Assembly: GCF_000418325.1 (NCBI RefSeq)
Contig: NC_021658.1
Span: 2,294,001-2,358,000 of the forward strand
DNA length: 64,000 nucleotides
Direction of reading: 5' to 3'
From: Sorangium cellulosum So0157-2
GTDB lineage: Bacteria > Myxococcota_A > Polyangia > Polyangiales > Polyangiaceae
Positions within the stretch are counted from its first letter, which is position 1. Every line of letters starts with the position of its first letter. The position numbers were made by a program, and so were the translations under genes. The notes beneath the pieces are model-generated. The model saw only the letters and a program-made list of their open reading frames with translations, was not told where the DNA came from and made no database searches. This document shows positions 1 to 8,388 of this stretch, piece by piece.

Positions 1-794
<794 letters not shown>

Positions 795-798
<4 letters not shown>

Positions 799-1001
799 GC
801 TGGAACAAACCGATTCGGCAGATCCACCGCTGGCTGTCCATTGCCTTCACGGTGGCCGGCATCGTCAACATCGTCGCCATGGGATAGGAGGAGCCTGCCG
901 TCTGCGTGGGCGCCTTGGCGCTGATCCCGCTCGCCGTGCTCCTGATCACCGGTCTGTACCTGTTCGTGCTGCCGTATGCCAACAAGCGACGCACCGACTG
1001 A
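795..1001 (+). pseudogene. Small two-TM membrane protein interrupted by in-frame TAG
   Basis: A TTG start overlaps the uvrA stop (TTGA) and encodes a peptide beginning MSWNKPIRQIHRWL, with a first hydrophobic segment (SIAFTVAGIVNIVAM). A TAG codon at 885-887 then interrupts it. Translation of the same frame continues without any shift into EEPAVCVGALALIP and a second hydrophobic segment ending in LYLFVLPYANKRR, with a natural TGA at 999-1001. The two halves look like one two-helix membrane protein of about 68 residues in which a glutamine (CAG) or similar codon became amber. The family is common but of unknown function. A sequencing error, or suppression of the stop, cannot be excluded. Confidence 0.75.
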
Positions 1002-1072
1002 ACGAGCGACCGGCCGCACGACAAGGCCGCGTCGCTACAGGGCTCCTCCCAGCGCACGCCTTCGCGCGCTCG

Positions 1073-2257
1073 TCAGGCCGCGCCGGCGAGCCGTTCGGCC
1101 GCCGCTCGCGCGCCGGCGATGTTTCGCGCCGTGGGGCCCAGCTCCAGCTCGGCCAGGGGACCGCTGACGAACAGGCCTGGCCCCCACTCGAGGTGCGCAG
1201 AGACCACCGGGTACCCACAAGCAGCGCAGCGAAGCCCCAGGCGGTCGAGCGCCGCGTCGTCGACGAGGGACCCGCCGGGGCGGTGGCTGTCGAACCCCGT
1301 GGCGAGCACGACGCGATCGGCCTGCACCGCATGAGGGGGACGGTCGAGCTGCAGGATCACCCGATCGCCTTTGGCATCGAGGGCGAGAGGTTCCGCCTCC
1401 ACCCAGCGAACGCGGCCCGTCCGTGCCTCGCGCCGCAGCGCGCTGGCGATCTCGGGAGGCATCGACCCCCGGTGCCGAGCGGCGGCGATCTGCCGGCGCC
1501 GCTCGGCCAGGTCACGGGTCCGCGTGAACCCTGTCATGGCCCTGGGCCCGAGCCACTCCGGATCGCTGTCGAAGCGGTGCACCCGGGCCTCGTGCCGTGC
1601 CACGACGGTGACCTCGGTGCCCGCCGCGGCGAGCGCGCAGGCGAGCTGCGCGGCAGAGATCCCACCTCCCACGATGGCGACAGACGATGCGCCCGCGAGG
1701 TCTTCTCGCCGGAACGAGGGCGCGAAGATGTGGTGCACACGCGCCTCCGCGTGCGCCGCGAGCGCTTGCGCCCAGCGCGGTATGCACAGCTGCTCGGCCA
1801 GCCCGACGGCCAACACGAGCCGCCGAGTCAGGAGCGAGCCCAGATCGGTCTCGACGCGGTAGCCCGTCTCGGTCCGCTCGATGCGGTGCGCTCGGCATCG
1901 CTCGCGCCGCGCGTCGAGGCGGTGCTCGCGGACGACATGCTCCGTGTGCAGGCGAAAGAACTCGAGTCCGGGTCGATCGTAGGGATAGACGAACCGGGCG
2001 TGCCGACGCCCTGCGCCCCGCTTTGCGAACCGACGGAGCGCGTACGGGTCGAGGTCGAGGTGGTGAACGCCGGGCGAGCGCAGATACGTCATCCCCGTGG
2101 CTCCGGTCACCCGCCAGAACGTATCGAGAGGCTGCGGGTGGGGGTCAAGGACACGCACGCGATCGGGGGAGGCGCCGCCTCGCTGCACCAGGGCGTGCGA
2201 GAGGTATGTGCCATGGACGCCGCCTCCGATGATCAACCAGTCGAGCGGGAGGCTCAT
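1073..2257 (-). CDS. FAD/NAD(P)-binding oxidoreductase (two-Rossmann, monooxygenase-like)
   Basis: A protein of about 394 residues with an N-terminal FAD-binding Rossmann motif (IIGGGVHG, residues 9-16), a second NAD(P)-type glycine motif (VAIVGGGISAAQ, around residue 195) and the late ATGFD signature (VVLATGFDSH). This order fits the flavin monooxygenase/SidA-like group. The substrate is not evident. I chose the start at MSLPLDWLIIGGG because the glycine motif should lie within ~10 residues of the N-terminus; an in-frame ATG 15 codons upstream only adds an Arg-rich stretch. It is transcribed divergently from the DUF1826 gene, and the inverted repeat at 2509-2523 lies between them, so it may share metal-responsive control. 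Reaction and partner are unknown. Confidence 0.8.
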   Translation of the reverse strand: MSLPLDWLIIGGGVHGTYLSHALVQRGGASPDRVRVLDPHPQPLDTFWRVTGATGMTYLRSPGVHHLDLDPYALRRFAKRGAGRRHARFVYPYDRPGLEFFRLHTEHVVREHRLDARRERCRAHRIERTETGYRVETDLGSLLTRRLVLAVGLAEQLCIPRWAQALAAHAEARVHHIFAPSFRREDLAGASSVAIVGGGISAAQLACALAAAGTEVTVVARHEARVHRFDSDPEWLGPRAMTGFTRTRDLAERRRQIAAARHRGSMPPEIASALRREARTGRVRWVEAEPLALDAKGDRVILQLDRPPHAVQADRVVLATGFDSHRPGGSLVDDAALDRLGLRCAACGYPVVSAHLEWGPGLFVSGPLAELELGPTARNIAGARAAAERLAGAA

Positions 2258-2508
2258 GACACGCTCGCTCCGTCGCTCGCGTCGGCGCCGCAGCCTCGCC
2301 ATCCCCCCACGGCGGGACAGGGATCGTCAGGTCCTGCCCGGCGCCTCGGGCCGGTCGCGAGCTCCGCCGGCGCCTCGCCGGCGCCGAGGAGATCGCAGCG
2401 GGCTGTCACGGGTCGCTTCAGAGGCTGCATGCGCACTGTCCAGCGTGCCCCACGGCGCCGTGAGGGCGGTGATCGAGCGTCGTCATCGATGGGATCCCGT
2501 AGTCTATA

Positions 2509-2523
2509 TGCAACATAATTGCA
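2509..2523. promoter_or_regulatory. Zur-like operator, site A
   Basis: TGCAAC-ATA-ATTGCA is a 6-3-6 inverted repeat with one mismatch between arms. It is an AT-rich island in the otherwise GC-rich 2303-2553 intergenic stretch, which shows nothing else. Sites B (7352-7370) and C (13500-13514) have the same TGCAAY-N3-RTTGCA form. It lies ~135 bases before the DUF1826 start. A zinc-sensing Fur-family repressor as binder is inferred from the neighbouring genes. Confidence 0.65.
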
Positions 2524-2553
2524 ACAGTATTCGGGGTGTGTTAGCTCCGCGGC

Positions 2554-2664
2554 ATGTTCCTGCCTTCCGCCGCGCCTCTTCATCGCGTCGCGCGACTCGC
2601 GCGTGCTCGCCTGAGCGTCGGCCCCGCCTTCGAGCGCAGCAGCGAGGACGAGGTCGCATGGTGA
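2554..2664 (+). CDS. Short ORF (36 codons) overlapping the DUF1826 start
   Basis: An ATG 30 bases downstream of operator site A opens a short frame (MFLPSAAPLHRVARLARARL..., ending SSEDEVAW) whose TGA overlaps the DUF1826 ATG (ATGGTGA). The position directly after an operator and the overlap with the next start are typical of a leader peptide or the 5' remnant of a deleted first gene. I do not recognise the peptide, and there is no strong Shine-Dalgarno, so this may be chance. Confidence 0.3.
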   Translation: MFLPSAAPLHRVARLARARLSVGPAFERSSEDEVAW

Positions 2665-3317
2665 GCCAGGCTCTGTCGACGGTCGCCGCGACCACGTGGC
2701 GAACGAGCCCGGACCCCGAGGTGCTGGATCAGATTCATCGGCCCGAGGTCAACCTCGTCTGCTGGAACAGGCGGCTCCCTTCGGGGGTCGACGAGCGGCT
2801 CGCCGCGTGGGCGCGCCGCCTTCCGGCGGACTTCGACGAGGTCGTGCCGGCGACCAGCGTCGACCTCGCCGCCGCGACCGGCGGCCTCGACGAGCCCCTT
2901 CGCGGCTGGCTGACCACGGATCTCGCGGCGCTCCTCGCCCGCTTCGCGAGCCTGACGCAGGCGTCACGCCTCCGCGTCTCGTTCGGGGCCGTTCGAAGCG
3001 ACGACTGCCGGAAGTTCCACGTGGACTACGTCCGCTACCGTCTGATCAGCACGTATGCAGGCCCCGGGACGGAGTGGGTCCCCGACGACGCCGTTTCCAG
3101 GGAGGCTCTGAGTCGTAAGGGCAGCTCTCCCCGTGACGCAAACCAGGAGATCGTCCCGAGCGCCTCCGCGGTGCAGCACGCGGCGGCCGGCGACGTGATC
3201 GTCATGAAGGGCGCGCGCCACGAGTGTCGTCGCGGCGCTGTACACCGATCGCCGCCGATCGAGGCCTCCGGCAAGGTTCGCGTGGTGCTCGTCGCGAGCA
3301 CGGTGGACGCGTCGTGA
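2658..3317 (+). CDS. DUF1826 family protein
   Basis: This 219-residue protein matches DUF1826 over its length: an N-terminal part with VNLVCWNRRLP, a middle LRVSFGAVRSDDCRKFHVD segment and a C-terminal GDVIVMKGARHE segment just before the end. The conserved His/Cys/Asp in CRKFHVD could bind a metal or act catalytically, but no activity is established for the family. DUF1826 genes in other bacteria commonly sit beside Zur, COG0523 metallochaperones and MerC-like proteins, and the same company is seen here (MerC-like at 3919, DUF3299/FtsX exporter at 4324-7321). I used the ATG at 2658; the in-frame region upstream has no family resemblance. Operator site A probably controls it. Confidence 0.8.
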   Translation: MVSQALSTVAATTWRTSPDPEVLDQIHRPEVNLVCWNRRLPSGVDERLAAWARRLPADFDEVVPATSVDLAAATGGLDEPLRGWLTTDLAALLARFASLTQASRLRVSFGAVRSDDCRKFHVDYVRYRLISTYAGPGTEWVPDDAVSREALSRKGSSPRDANQEIVPSASAVQHAAAGDVIVMKGARHECRRGAVHRSPPIEASGKVRVVLVASTVDAS

Positions 3318-3403
3318 CCGTCCTCTTCCTCTCCGCGCCTGTGACCTCCGGCCGCTGAGCGCGCCAGGCCCCGCGACGGGTCGCCGCCCGTCGCGCAGAG
3401 CGG

Positions 3404-3614
3404 CTATCCTCCGCCGCCCCGCGCCGACGCGACGACCTCCTCCACGAAGCGCGACGCCGGCCGGGCCGCCAGCTCCTCCCACGTCCCGGCCTGCGTCACG
3501 CGCCCCGCCTCGAGCACGGCGACGCGCTGCCCGAGGAGCCGCGCGTCGGCCGCGTCGTGCGTGACGACGATCGTCGGGAGGGCGAGCGCCTCCAGGTAGC
3601 CCGACAGGAACGCG
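3404..3614 (-). pseudogene. 3' fragment of modC (ABC ATPase)
   Basis: This encodes only the last ~68 residues of a molybdate ABC ATPase: the H-loop region (PTIVVTHDAADARLLG) through the terminal RFVEEVVASARGGGG. There is no Walker A, signature motif or start. It is nearly identical, in DNA and protein, to the end of the intact modC at 17075-17278 and lies in the same orientation. Both copies end at the stop codon. It is therefore a duplicated gene end rather than a decaying independent ATPase. Confidence 0.88.
3411..3614 (-). repeat. Direct duplication of modC 3' end (copy 1)
   Basis: About 200 bases match 17075-17278 at roughly 95% identity by eye; the similarity stops abruptly at ~3614 (17278). 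With the uvrA duplication it forms a matched pair of flanks: uvrA end then modC end, in the same relative orientation, on each side of the island. Confidence 0.88.
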
Positions 3615-3918
3615 CCGCGCTCGTCGCGAATCAGGCCCGCCGCGGCGGGGTGACGGCGGCGCGCGGGCCGCAGAAAGCGAGCCCCACCGGCTGCCCCCAC
3701 CCGAGCACCCGCCGCAGCAGCGCGCCGTGGCGCTCCACGCCTGGCAACAGCCGCCGCCCCCCGCCCACGCGCCGAGCAGGAACATCCCCAGCACCTGCGT
3801 CGGCCTGTTCGTCCGCAGGTACTGCCCGGCCGCTGCAGCGCGTTCACCACGTCGCCGAGCAGCACCTCGGCCCGGTCCTCCGAGGTGCGGAGCGACAGCA
3901 GCGAGCGCCCGCCCGCCC
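3615..3918 (-). other. Degenerate coding sequence between modC fragment and MerC gene
   Basis: Three protein-like stretches occur on the minus strand but in different frames: one ending in RTSEDRAEVLLGDVVNALQR, one reading YLRTNRPTQVLGMFLLGAW, and one with RVLGWGQPVGLAFCGPR. Together they look like the end of a single protein broken by at least two frameshifts. I do not recognise the family. No intact gene is present here. Confidence 0.4.
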
Positions 3919-4221
3919 TCAGCAGCACCCGGCGCGCGCCCGCAGCGCGCGCCGGTTCGCGAGGTGAGCCGCGACGAGGAGGGCGCTCCCGAGCACCACC
4001 AGCGCCGGCCCGAGCGGCCCCTCCTCGGCGCCCTCGAGCGCGCGCAGGGCGGTGAGCGCGGCGAGCCCCAGGGCGAGCAGCACGAGGAAGGCCCCGAGCT
4101 CCACGCCCTCGCCGGCGAGGAGCGGCAGCGCCGCGGAGAGCAGCGGCGCTGCCAGGCAGTGCACCGCGCAGAGCATGGAGAGCCCCGAGCCCACCACATC
4201 GAGCCGCCCAGGACCGCTCAT
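3919..4221 (-). CDS. MerC-domain membrane protein
   Basis: A roughly 100-residue protein with a CAVHC motif (residues 18-22) at the start of the first helix, followed by hydrophobic segments (LAAPLLSAALPLLAG, AFLVLLALGLAALTAL, LVVLGSALLVAAHLA). That is the layout of MerC-domain proteins, inner-membrane proteins first known from mercury resistance but also found in zinc-regulated clusters. It ends in a GCC Cys pair. I chose the ATG giving MSGPGRLDVVGSGLSM; another in-frame ATG lies 16 codons upstream. It is probably the last gene of the minus-strand unit starting at 7321, after a 100-base gap. Confidence 0.75.
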   Translation of the reverse strand: MSGPGRLDVVGSGLSMLCAVHCLAAPLLSAALPLLAGEGVELGAFLVLLALGLAALTALRALEGAEEGPLGPALVVLGSALLVAAHLANRRALRARAGCC

Positions 4222-4323
4222 CGCCAGAAGATCCGTCCTTTTCGCGTGGAAACCGATGCTCCTTTGCATTTCCTGACGAAGCTGCGCTCCGAGCGACGCT
4301 CTGCTGCGCCACCCCGGGCCGGC

Positions 4324-5250
4324 TCACGGCTCGGCCGCGCCGTCGTGCAGGGGCCTCACCGAGCTCGCGCGGAGCCTGTAGACGCTGGTGACCCCGCCGG
4401 CCTCGCGCTGCTCACCCACCTCCAGCGTGCCCAGGACGAGCACGGGACCGTCGACGTAGGAGGCGCCGGCCGGCGCCTCCACGCGCACGAGGACGAGCTG
4501 GTTGAGCGCCGGCGGACTCGTGAAGCAGCAGGTGATCTGGGACTCGACCAGCACGAACTCCCGGATGCCGCGCACCTCGCCGAGCGTGTCCATGTACCCG
4601 CTCACCCCGACGCGCTGGCCGTCCAGCCGCCGCGCCGACGCGGGCAGCGGCGCACCGTCGACGTAGGGGAAGCCGCCCAGCGCCTCCCAGCGCACCGCGG
4701 CGTACCCCGGCGGCAGCCGCTCCGGGGGCGGGGCCCGCAGCGCGGGCGTGTGCGCGCCGCCCGGCGGCATGAGCATCCGGACGTAGGTCGCGAAGCCCTC
4801 CGCGCGAGCGCGGAGCCGCGCCGCCTCCTCCGGCGTCACGGGCGAGCCCGCGCCGCGCGGAGGCCGCTCCTCGAGCGCCTCGATCATTCGTTGTACGAGC
4901 CGCACTGCGGCTTGCTCCCGCGCGCGCTCGTCGCCCAGGCCCTCCTGCGCGATCGCCTCGGCCAGCCGGCTGACCATCCGCCGGAAGCGTCGCTCCTCGA
5001 GCCCCTCCGCCGCCGCGTCCCGCAGCGCCGCCTCGAACTGGTGGGCGAGGGGGTCCTCGGACGTCGCTGCCGCGCGCGCGCTCGGCGTGACGGTGGCGCG
5101 CGGCGACGGCGCCTCCGCTGCGGCGCGCGGAGCTACCGCGACGGTGGTGGCGCGCGGCGTCAGCAGCCGGCGAAGGCCGAACAGCGCCCCCAGCGTGATG
5201 CCCGCCGCGACGAGCGCCACGAGCCATGGAGACGAGGTCCGCGCCTTCAT
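4324..5250 (-). CDS. DUF3299-like exported protein, partner of the ABC exporter
   Basis: 308 residues: an N-terminal membrane anchor (LVALVAAGITLGALFGL), a ~120-residue Ala/Arg/Glu-rich helical linker, and a C-terminal OB-like module with LDGQRVGVSGYMDTLG, EFVLVESQITCCF and PPALNQLVLV. The last pattern (LDGxxVxxxGYMxxL ... FLLV ... PPPxNQ) is that of DUF3299. Its start overlaps the stop of the permease gene (ATGA), indicating translational coupling. In Pseudomonas aeruginosa a MacB-like ATPase, an FtsX-like permease and a DUF3299 protein (PA4063-PA4066, as I recall) form a Zur-regulated unit, and the gene order here is the same. The protein probably acts on the outer face of the inner membrane with the transporter; its substrate is unknown. 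Confidence 0.72.
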   Translation of the reverse strand: MKARTSSPWLVALVAAGITLGALFGLRRLLTPRATTVAVAPRAAAEAPSPRATVTPSARAAATSEDPLAHQFEAALRDAAAEGLEERRFRRMVSRLAEAIAQEGLGDERAREQAAVRLVQRMIEALEERPPRGAGSPVTPEEAARLRARAEGFATYVRMLMPPGGAHTPALRAPPPERLPPGYAAVRWEALGGFPYVDGAPLPASARRLDGQRVGVSGYMDTLGEVRGIREFVLVESQITCCFTSPPALNQLVLVRVEAPAGASYVDGPVLVLGTLEVGEQREAGGVTSVYRLRASSVRPLHDGAAEP

Positions 5251-6590
5251 CCTGCGTCCTCCAGGCTCTGCGCGACGGAGATCCGGTAGGCCTTCACGCC
5301 CGGCGCGAGCCCCGCCAGGGCCCCCAGCGTGGCGGCGGCGAGGACCAGCCATGGCTCCACCGGGAGCGCCGCGAGCGACCCCTGCGCGCCCTCTCCGCCC
5401 GCCGGGGTCCACGACCATGGCGAGGGGTCGATCCCGAAGGCGTGCTCTAGGCGGGGGCCGAGCACGAACAGCAGCGCGCGCCCGAGCAGCAGCCCGACCA
5501 GCGCGCCCGCCACGGCGATCGCCGTGGCCTCCCCGACCAGCATGAGCAGCACCCCCCGCCTCGGCGCGCCGAGCGCGCGCAGCACCGCGATCTCCCTCTG
5601 CCTACCCGCCATGGCGGCGAGGAGCGCCGCCGCGATCGACGCCGCGCCGGCCAGGACCACCGCGCCCGCGATCGCGACGAGCGCCTGCTCGACGCCGCCG
5701 ACCACGCCGAGGAGCTTCTGCACCTCCCGGCCCGGGCTCGCCGCCTGCAGATCGGGGCGCCGGTTCAGGGTCGCGAGCATCCGCGCCGCGAGCGCCGCGC
5801 TCCGCGGGAACACCAGCACCGCCGAGATCGCCGGCTCCAAGCCGTTCCCCTCCCGGCCCTCCAGGCGCCCGCCCTCCCGGTGCTCCTCCACCGCGAGGAA
5901 GCTCTCCAGCGTGATGAAGACCCCGCGATCGATGGCCGTCGATGTCCGCTCCAGCACGCCCACCACGGTCCACCGCCGCCCCTCCGCGTGCGCGCCCGCG
6001 TGCTCCACCCCGTGGGCCGGCTCGATCTCCGACCCTACCCGGAGCCCGAGCCGCTCGGCGGCGGCGCTTCCCACCACGGCCTCGGCGACCGCCTCGCCGG
6101 CGTGCTCCCCGCCGTCCGCGCCGCTCCGGATCTCGTCGAGCACGCGCGCGAGCGCCGCCTCGTCGTGGCGGAAGGGGCGCCCCTCCCGCAGGCGCAGCGG
6201 CCGCCCCGGGCGCGGCTCGAAGCCTCCCTCGAAGAGCGCCGCCGTCGTCCCGATCACCCGGTGCCCTCCCACGGCGTCGCCGAGCGCATAGGGGATCGCC
6301 AGCCGCACCCAGGGCGCCTCCCGCAGCTCGGCGTACGCCGCGTAGGGGATGAGCCCCGGGCTGTCGTCGGCGAGGTAGACCGCGCTCATCACGAGCTGCA
6401 GCGCCGACCCCTTCGCGCCGACGACGATCGGCGCCCCCCGCGCCTGCTCGCGGTAGCTCGCGCGCACCTCGTGCCCGAGCCGCAGCAGCGCGGACGCGAG
6501 CATCACCCCGAGGGCGACGCAGAGCCCCGTCAGCGCCACGACCGGCCGGCGCTGCCGGAGGCTCGCCAGGGCTGCGCGCGCCAGGCTCAT
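5247..6590 (-). CDS. FtsX/MacB-like ABC transporter permease
   Basis: A 447-residue protein with the FtsX-permease layout: one N-terminal helix (VVALTGLCVALGVMLASALL), a large periplasmic MacB-PCD-like domain (~40-290, with GAPIVVGAKGSALQLVMSAVY), then three C-terminal helices. The conserved cytoplasmic REIAVLRALGAPRRGVLLM segment couples the permease to the ATPase. The start overlaps the ATPase stop (ATGA) and its own stop overlaps the DUF3299 start, so the three genes are translated as one unit. MacB-like systems move substrates from the periplasm or inner membrane outward using cytoplasmic ATP hydrolysis. The link to zinc starvation comes from the operator upstream and is an inference. Confidence 0.87.
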   Translation of the reverse strand: MSLARAALASLRQRRPVVALTGLCVALGVMLASALLRLGHEVRASYREQARGAPIVVGAKGSALQLVMSAVYLADDSPGLIPYAAYAELREAPWVRLAIPYALGDAVGGHRVIGTTAALFEGGFEPRPGRPLRLREGRPFRHDEAALARVLDEIRSGADGGEHAGEAVAEAVVGSAAAERLGLRVGSEIEPAHGVEHAGAHAEGRRWTVVGVLERTSTAIDRGVFITLESFLAVEEHREGGRLEGREGNGLEPAISAVLVFPRSAALAARMLATLNRRPDLQAASPGREVQKLLGVVGGVEQALVAIAGAVVLAGAASIAAALLAAMAGRQREIAVLRALGAPRRGVLLMLVGEATAIAVAGALVGLLLGRALLFVLGPRLEHAFGIDPSPWSWTPAGGEGAQGSLAALPVEPWLVLAAATLGALAGLAPGVKAYRISVAQSLEDAG

Positions 6591-7321
6591 CGCGTCGGGC
6601 CCTCCGGCCCTCCCACCATGTGGAGGACGCGCTCGAAGCCCGCGCCGATCCGGTCGTCGTGCGTCACCAGCACCAGGTTCGCCGCCGACTCGGCCGCCAC
6701 CTCCCGGAGTAGCCGCGCCGCCACCCCGGCGCGGGCCTCGTCCAGGCTCGCGGTCGGCTCGTCGGCCAGGAGCAGCCGCGGCCGGCAGGCCACCGCCCGC
6801 GCGATGGCTGCGCGCTGCCGCTCCCCCAGCGAGAGCGAGCCGGGCCGCGCGTCTCCGAGCGGCGAGAGCTCCAGCCGCTCGAGCAGCTCGCCCGCGCGGG
6901 CCCGCGCCGCGCGCCGCGGGATCCCGGCGAAGCCGAGCGGCAAGAGCACGTTCTCCAGCACGCTCAGCGAGGCCACGAGGTGGAGCGACTGCAGCACGTA
7001 GCCGATGTTGCGCGCCCGGAACCGATCCCGCTCCGCCTCTCGCAGCCGCGCCAGATCGATCCCGCCGACGAGCACCCGCCCCGCCTCGGGCACGAGCAGC
7101 CCGGCCAGCACGTGCAGCAGCGTCGTCTTCCCGGCGCCGGACGGCCCCACGACGCACACCTGCTCGCCCTCCCTCAGCCGGAGATCGGGCAGCTTCAGGG
7201 TGACCGCTCCTCCGGCGCCACCTCGCCAAAGCGTCTGCTGCGCGCCGCAGAGCTCCACCGCGGCCGCGCACCCCACCCCGGCGCCGGAGCGGACGGGGTG
7301 CGGCGAGCCATCGGCCCTCAT
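6587..7321 (-). CDS. LolD/MacB-like ABC transporter ATPase
   Basis: 244 residues with Walker A GPSGAGKTTLL, a Q-loop region (IGYVLQSLHLV), the signature SLSLGERQRAAIARAV, Walker B LLLADEPTASLD and the switch histidine VLVTHDD. The signature reads LSLGE rather than LSGGE, which is tolerated in this family. I placed the start at the ATG giving MRADGSPHP because an upstream ATG would put the perfect palindrome at 7352-7370 inside the gene. It is the first gene of the coupled unit ATPase-permease-DUF3299(-MerC), divergent from rpmG across that operator. Confidence 0.88.
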   Translation of the reverse strand: MRADGSPHPVRSGAGVGCAAAVELCGAQQTLWRGGAGGAVTLKLPDLRLREGEQVCVVGPSGAGKTTLLHVLAGLLVPEAGRVLVGGIDLARLREAERDRFRARNIGYVLQSLHLVASLSVLENVLLPLGFAGIPRRAARARAGELLERLELSPLGDARPGSLSLGERQRAAIARAVACRPRLLLADEPTASLDEARAGVAARLLREVAAESAANLVLVTHDDRIGAGFERVLHMVGGPEGPTR

Positions 7322-7351
7322 GCCCGCGAGCCTAGTCGCAACCTGAATTGT

Positions 7352-7370
7352 TTTGCAACTTTGTTGCAAA
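7352..7370. promoter_or_regulatory. Zur-like operator, site B (perfect palindrome)
   Basis: TTTGCAACTTTGTTGCAAA is a perfect 8-3-8 inverted repeat, 30 bases from the ABC ATPase start and ~84 bases from the rpmG start, so one site can govern both divergent units. A zinc-free L33 gene on one side and an FtsX/DUF3299 exporter on the other are both typical Zur targets in other bacteria; that is the main reason for reading this repeat as a Zur-type box. Confidence 0.75.
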
Positions 7371-7453
7371 TGTTGTCGGATTGAAGTAACGATCTACCGT
7401 CCGGCGGCGTCGCGCGCCGCCGGCACCGACTCACCCGAACTCAGGAGGCACCC

Positions 7454-7624
7454 ATGCGCGACACCATCAAGCTCGTGTCGTCCGCCGGCACCGGCTACTG
7501 CTACTACACGACGAAGAACAAGCGGACGATGACCGAGAAGCTCCAGCTCACGAAGTTCGACCCCATCGTCCGCAAGCACGTCGTCTTCACCGAGGGCAAG
7601 ATCTCCAAGGGCGGGGGCAAGTAG
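7454..7624 (+). CDS. rpmG: 50S ribosomal protein L33, zinc-independent (C-minus) form
   Basis: 56 residues matching L33 throughout ([12 protein letters not shown], then [18 protein letters not shown], then GKISKG). It has a single cysteine, so the two CxxC zinc knuckles of the C-plus form are absent. A good Shine-Dalgarno (AGGAGG) precedes the ATG. In many bacteria a C-minus L33 or L31 paralogue is made under zinc limitation, replacing the zinc-bound form and releasing zinc; such genes are classic Zur targets. Here it follows operator site B and heads a run of five closely spaced genes. Whether the genome also has a C-plus L33 cannot be seen from this window. Confidence 0.9.
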   Translation: MRDTIKLVSSAGTGYCYYTTKNKRTMTEKLQLTKFDPIVRKHVVFTEGKISKGGGK

Positions 7625-7634
7625 CGGCCCCGCC

Positions 7635-8381
7635 ATGGCCGACCCGCGCGAGCGCACGCAGGGCGACGCTCCGCCCGTCATCGAGGCGGCGGGGCTCTCC
7701 TGCCGCTACGGCGACCACCTCGCCCTCGACCGCCTCGACCTCACCGTCAACGCGGGCGAGATCGTCTGCCTCCTCGGCGCCAACGGCGCGGGCAAGACGA
7801 CCACCATTCAGCTCTTCCTCGGCTTCCTCCGCCCCAGCGCCGGCGCCGCCCGGATCGGCGGCGTCGACGTCGCCGCCCGCCCCGACGAGTCCCGGCGCCG
7901 CAGCGCGTACATCCCCGAGCAGGTCGCGCTCTACGACGAGCTCTCGGGCCTCGAGAACCTCGAGTACTTCACCGCCCTCGGCGGCCGCGGCCCGCGCCCC
8001 CGCGCCGAGCTCGCGCGGATCCTCGTCGAGATCGGCCTGCAGGAGGACGCCCTCCACCGGCGCGCCGCGACCTACTCCAAGGGCATGCGGCAGAAGGTCG
8101 GCATCGCCATCGCCCGCGCGCGCGGCGCCGAGGCCCTCTTCCTCGACGAGCCCACCTCCGGCCTCGACCCCGCCGCCGCCAACGACCTCTCCGCGCTGCT
8201 CCGGGAGGTCCAGCGCGGCGGCGCCGCCATCCTGATGGCCACCCACGACGTCTTCCGCGCCAAGGAGCTCGCCGCCCGCGTCGGCATCATGCGCCGCGGC
8301 CGCCTCCTCGCGGTCCTCCGCACCGAGGAGATCGACGCCGCCGGGCTGGAGCGCATCTACCTCGAGCACATGAGCCGTTGA
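7635..8381 (+). CDS. ABC-2 type transporter ATPase
   Basis: 248 residues, CcmA/NodI-like ABC ATPase: Walker A LLGANGAGKTTT, signature YSKGMRQKVGIA, Walker B LFLDEPTSGLDP, switch histidine MATHD. It begins 10 bases after rpmG and is followed 7 bases later by the first permease, so it very probably belongs to the rpmG transcript. Together with the next two genes it makes a complete ABC-2 transporter with two different permease subunits. Substrate unknown; the context suggests a role in metal limitation or envelope adaptation. Confidence 0.9.
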   Translation: MADPRERTQGDAPPVIEAAGLSCRYGDHLALDRLDLTVNAGEIVCLLGANGAGKTTTIQLFLGFLRPSAGAARIGGVDVAARPDESRRRSAYIPEQVALYDELSGLENLEYFTALGGRGPRPRAELARILVEIGLQEDALHRRAATYSKGMRQKVGIAIARARGAEALFLDEPTSGLDPAAANDLSALLREVQRGGAAILMATHDVFRAKELAARVGIMRRGRLLAVLRTEEIDAAGLERIYLEHMSR

Positions 8382-8388
8382 GCGCCGC

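Noticed and set aside
3404..4327. One long minus-strand frame joining the modC fragment to sequence across the MerC gene
   Set aside because: The MerC-like protein is in a different frame and the joined frame has no coherent domain outside the modC fragment.
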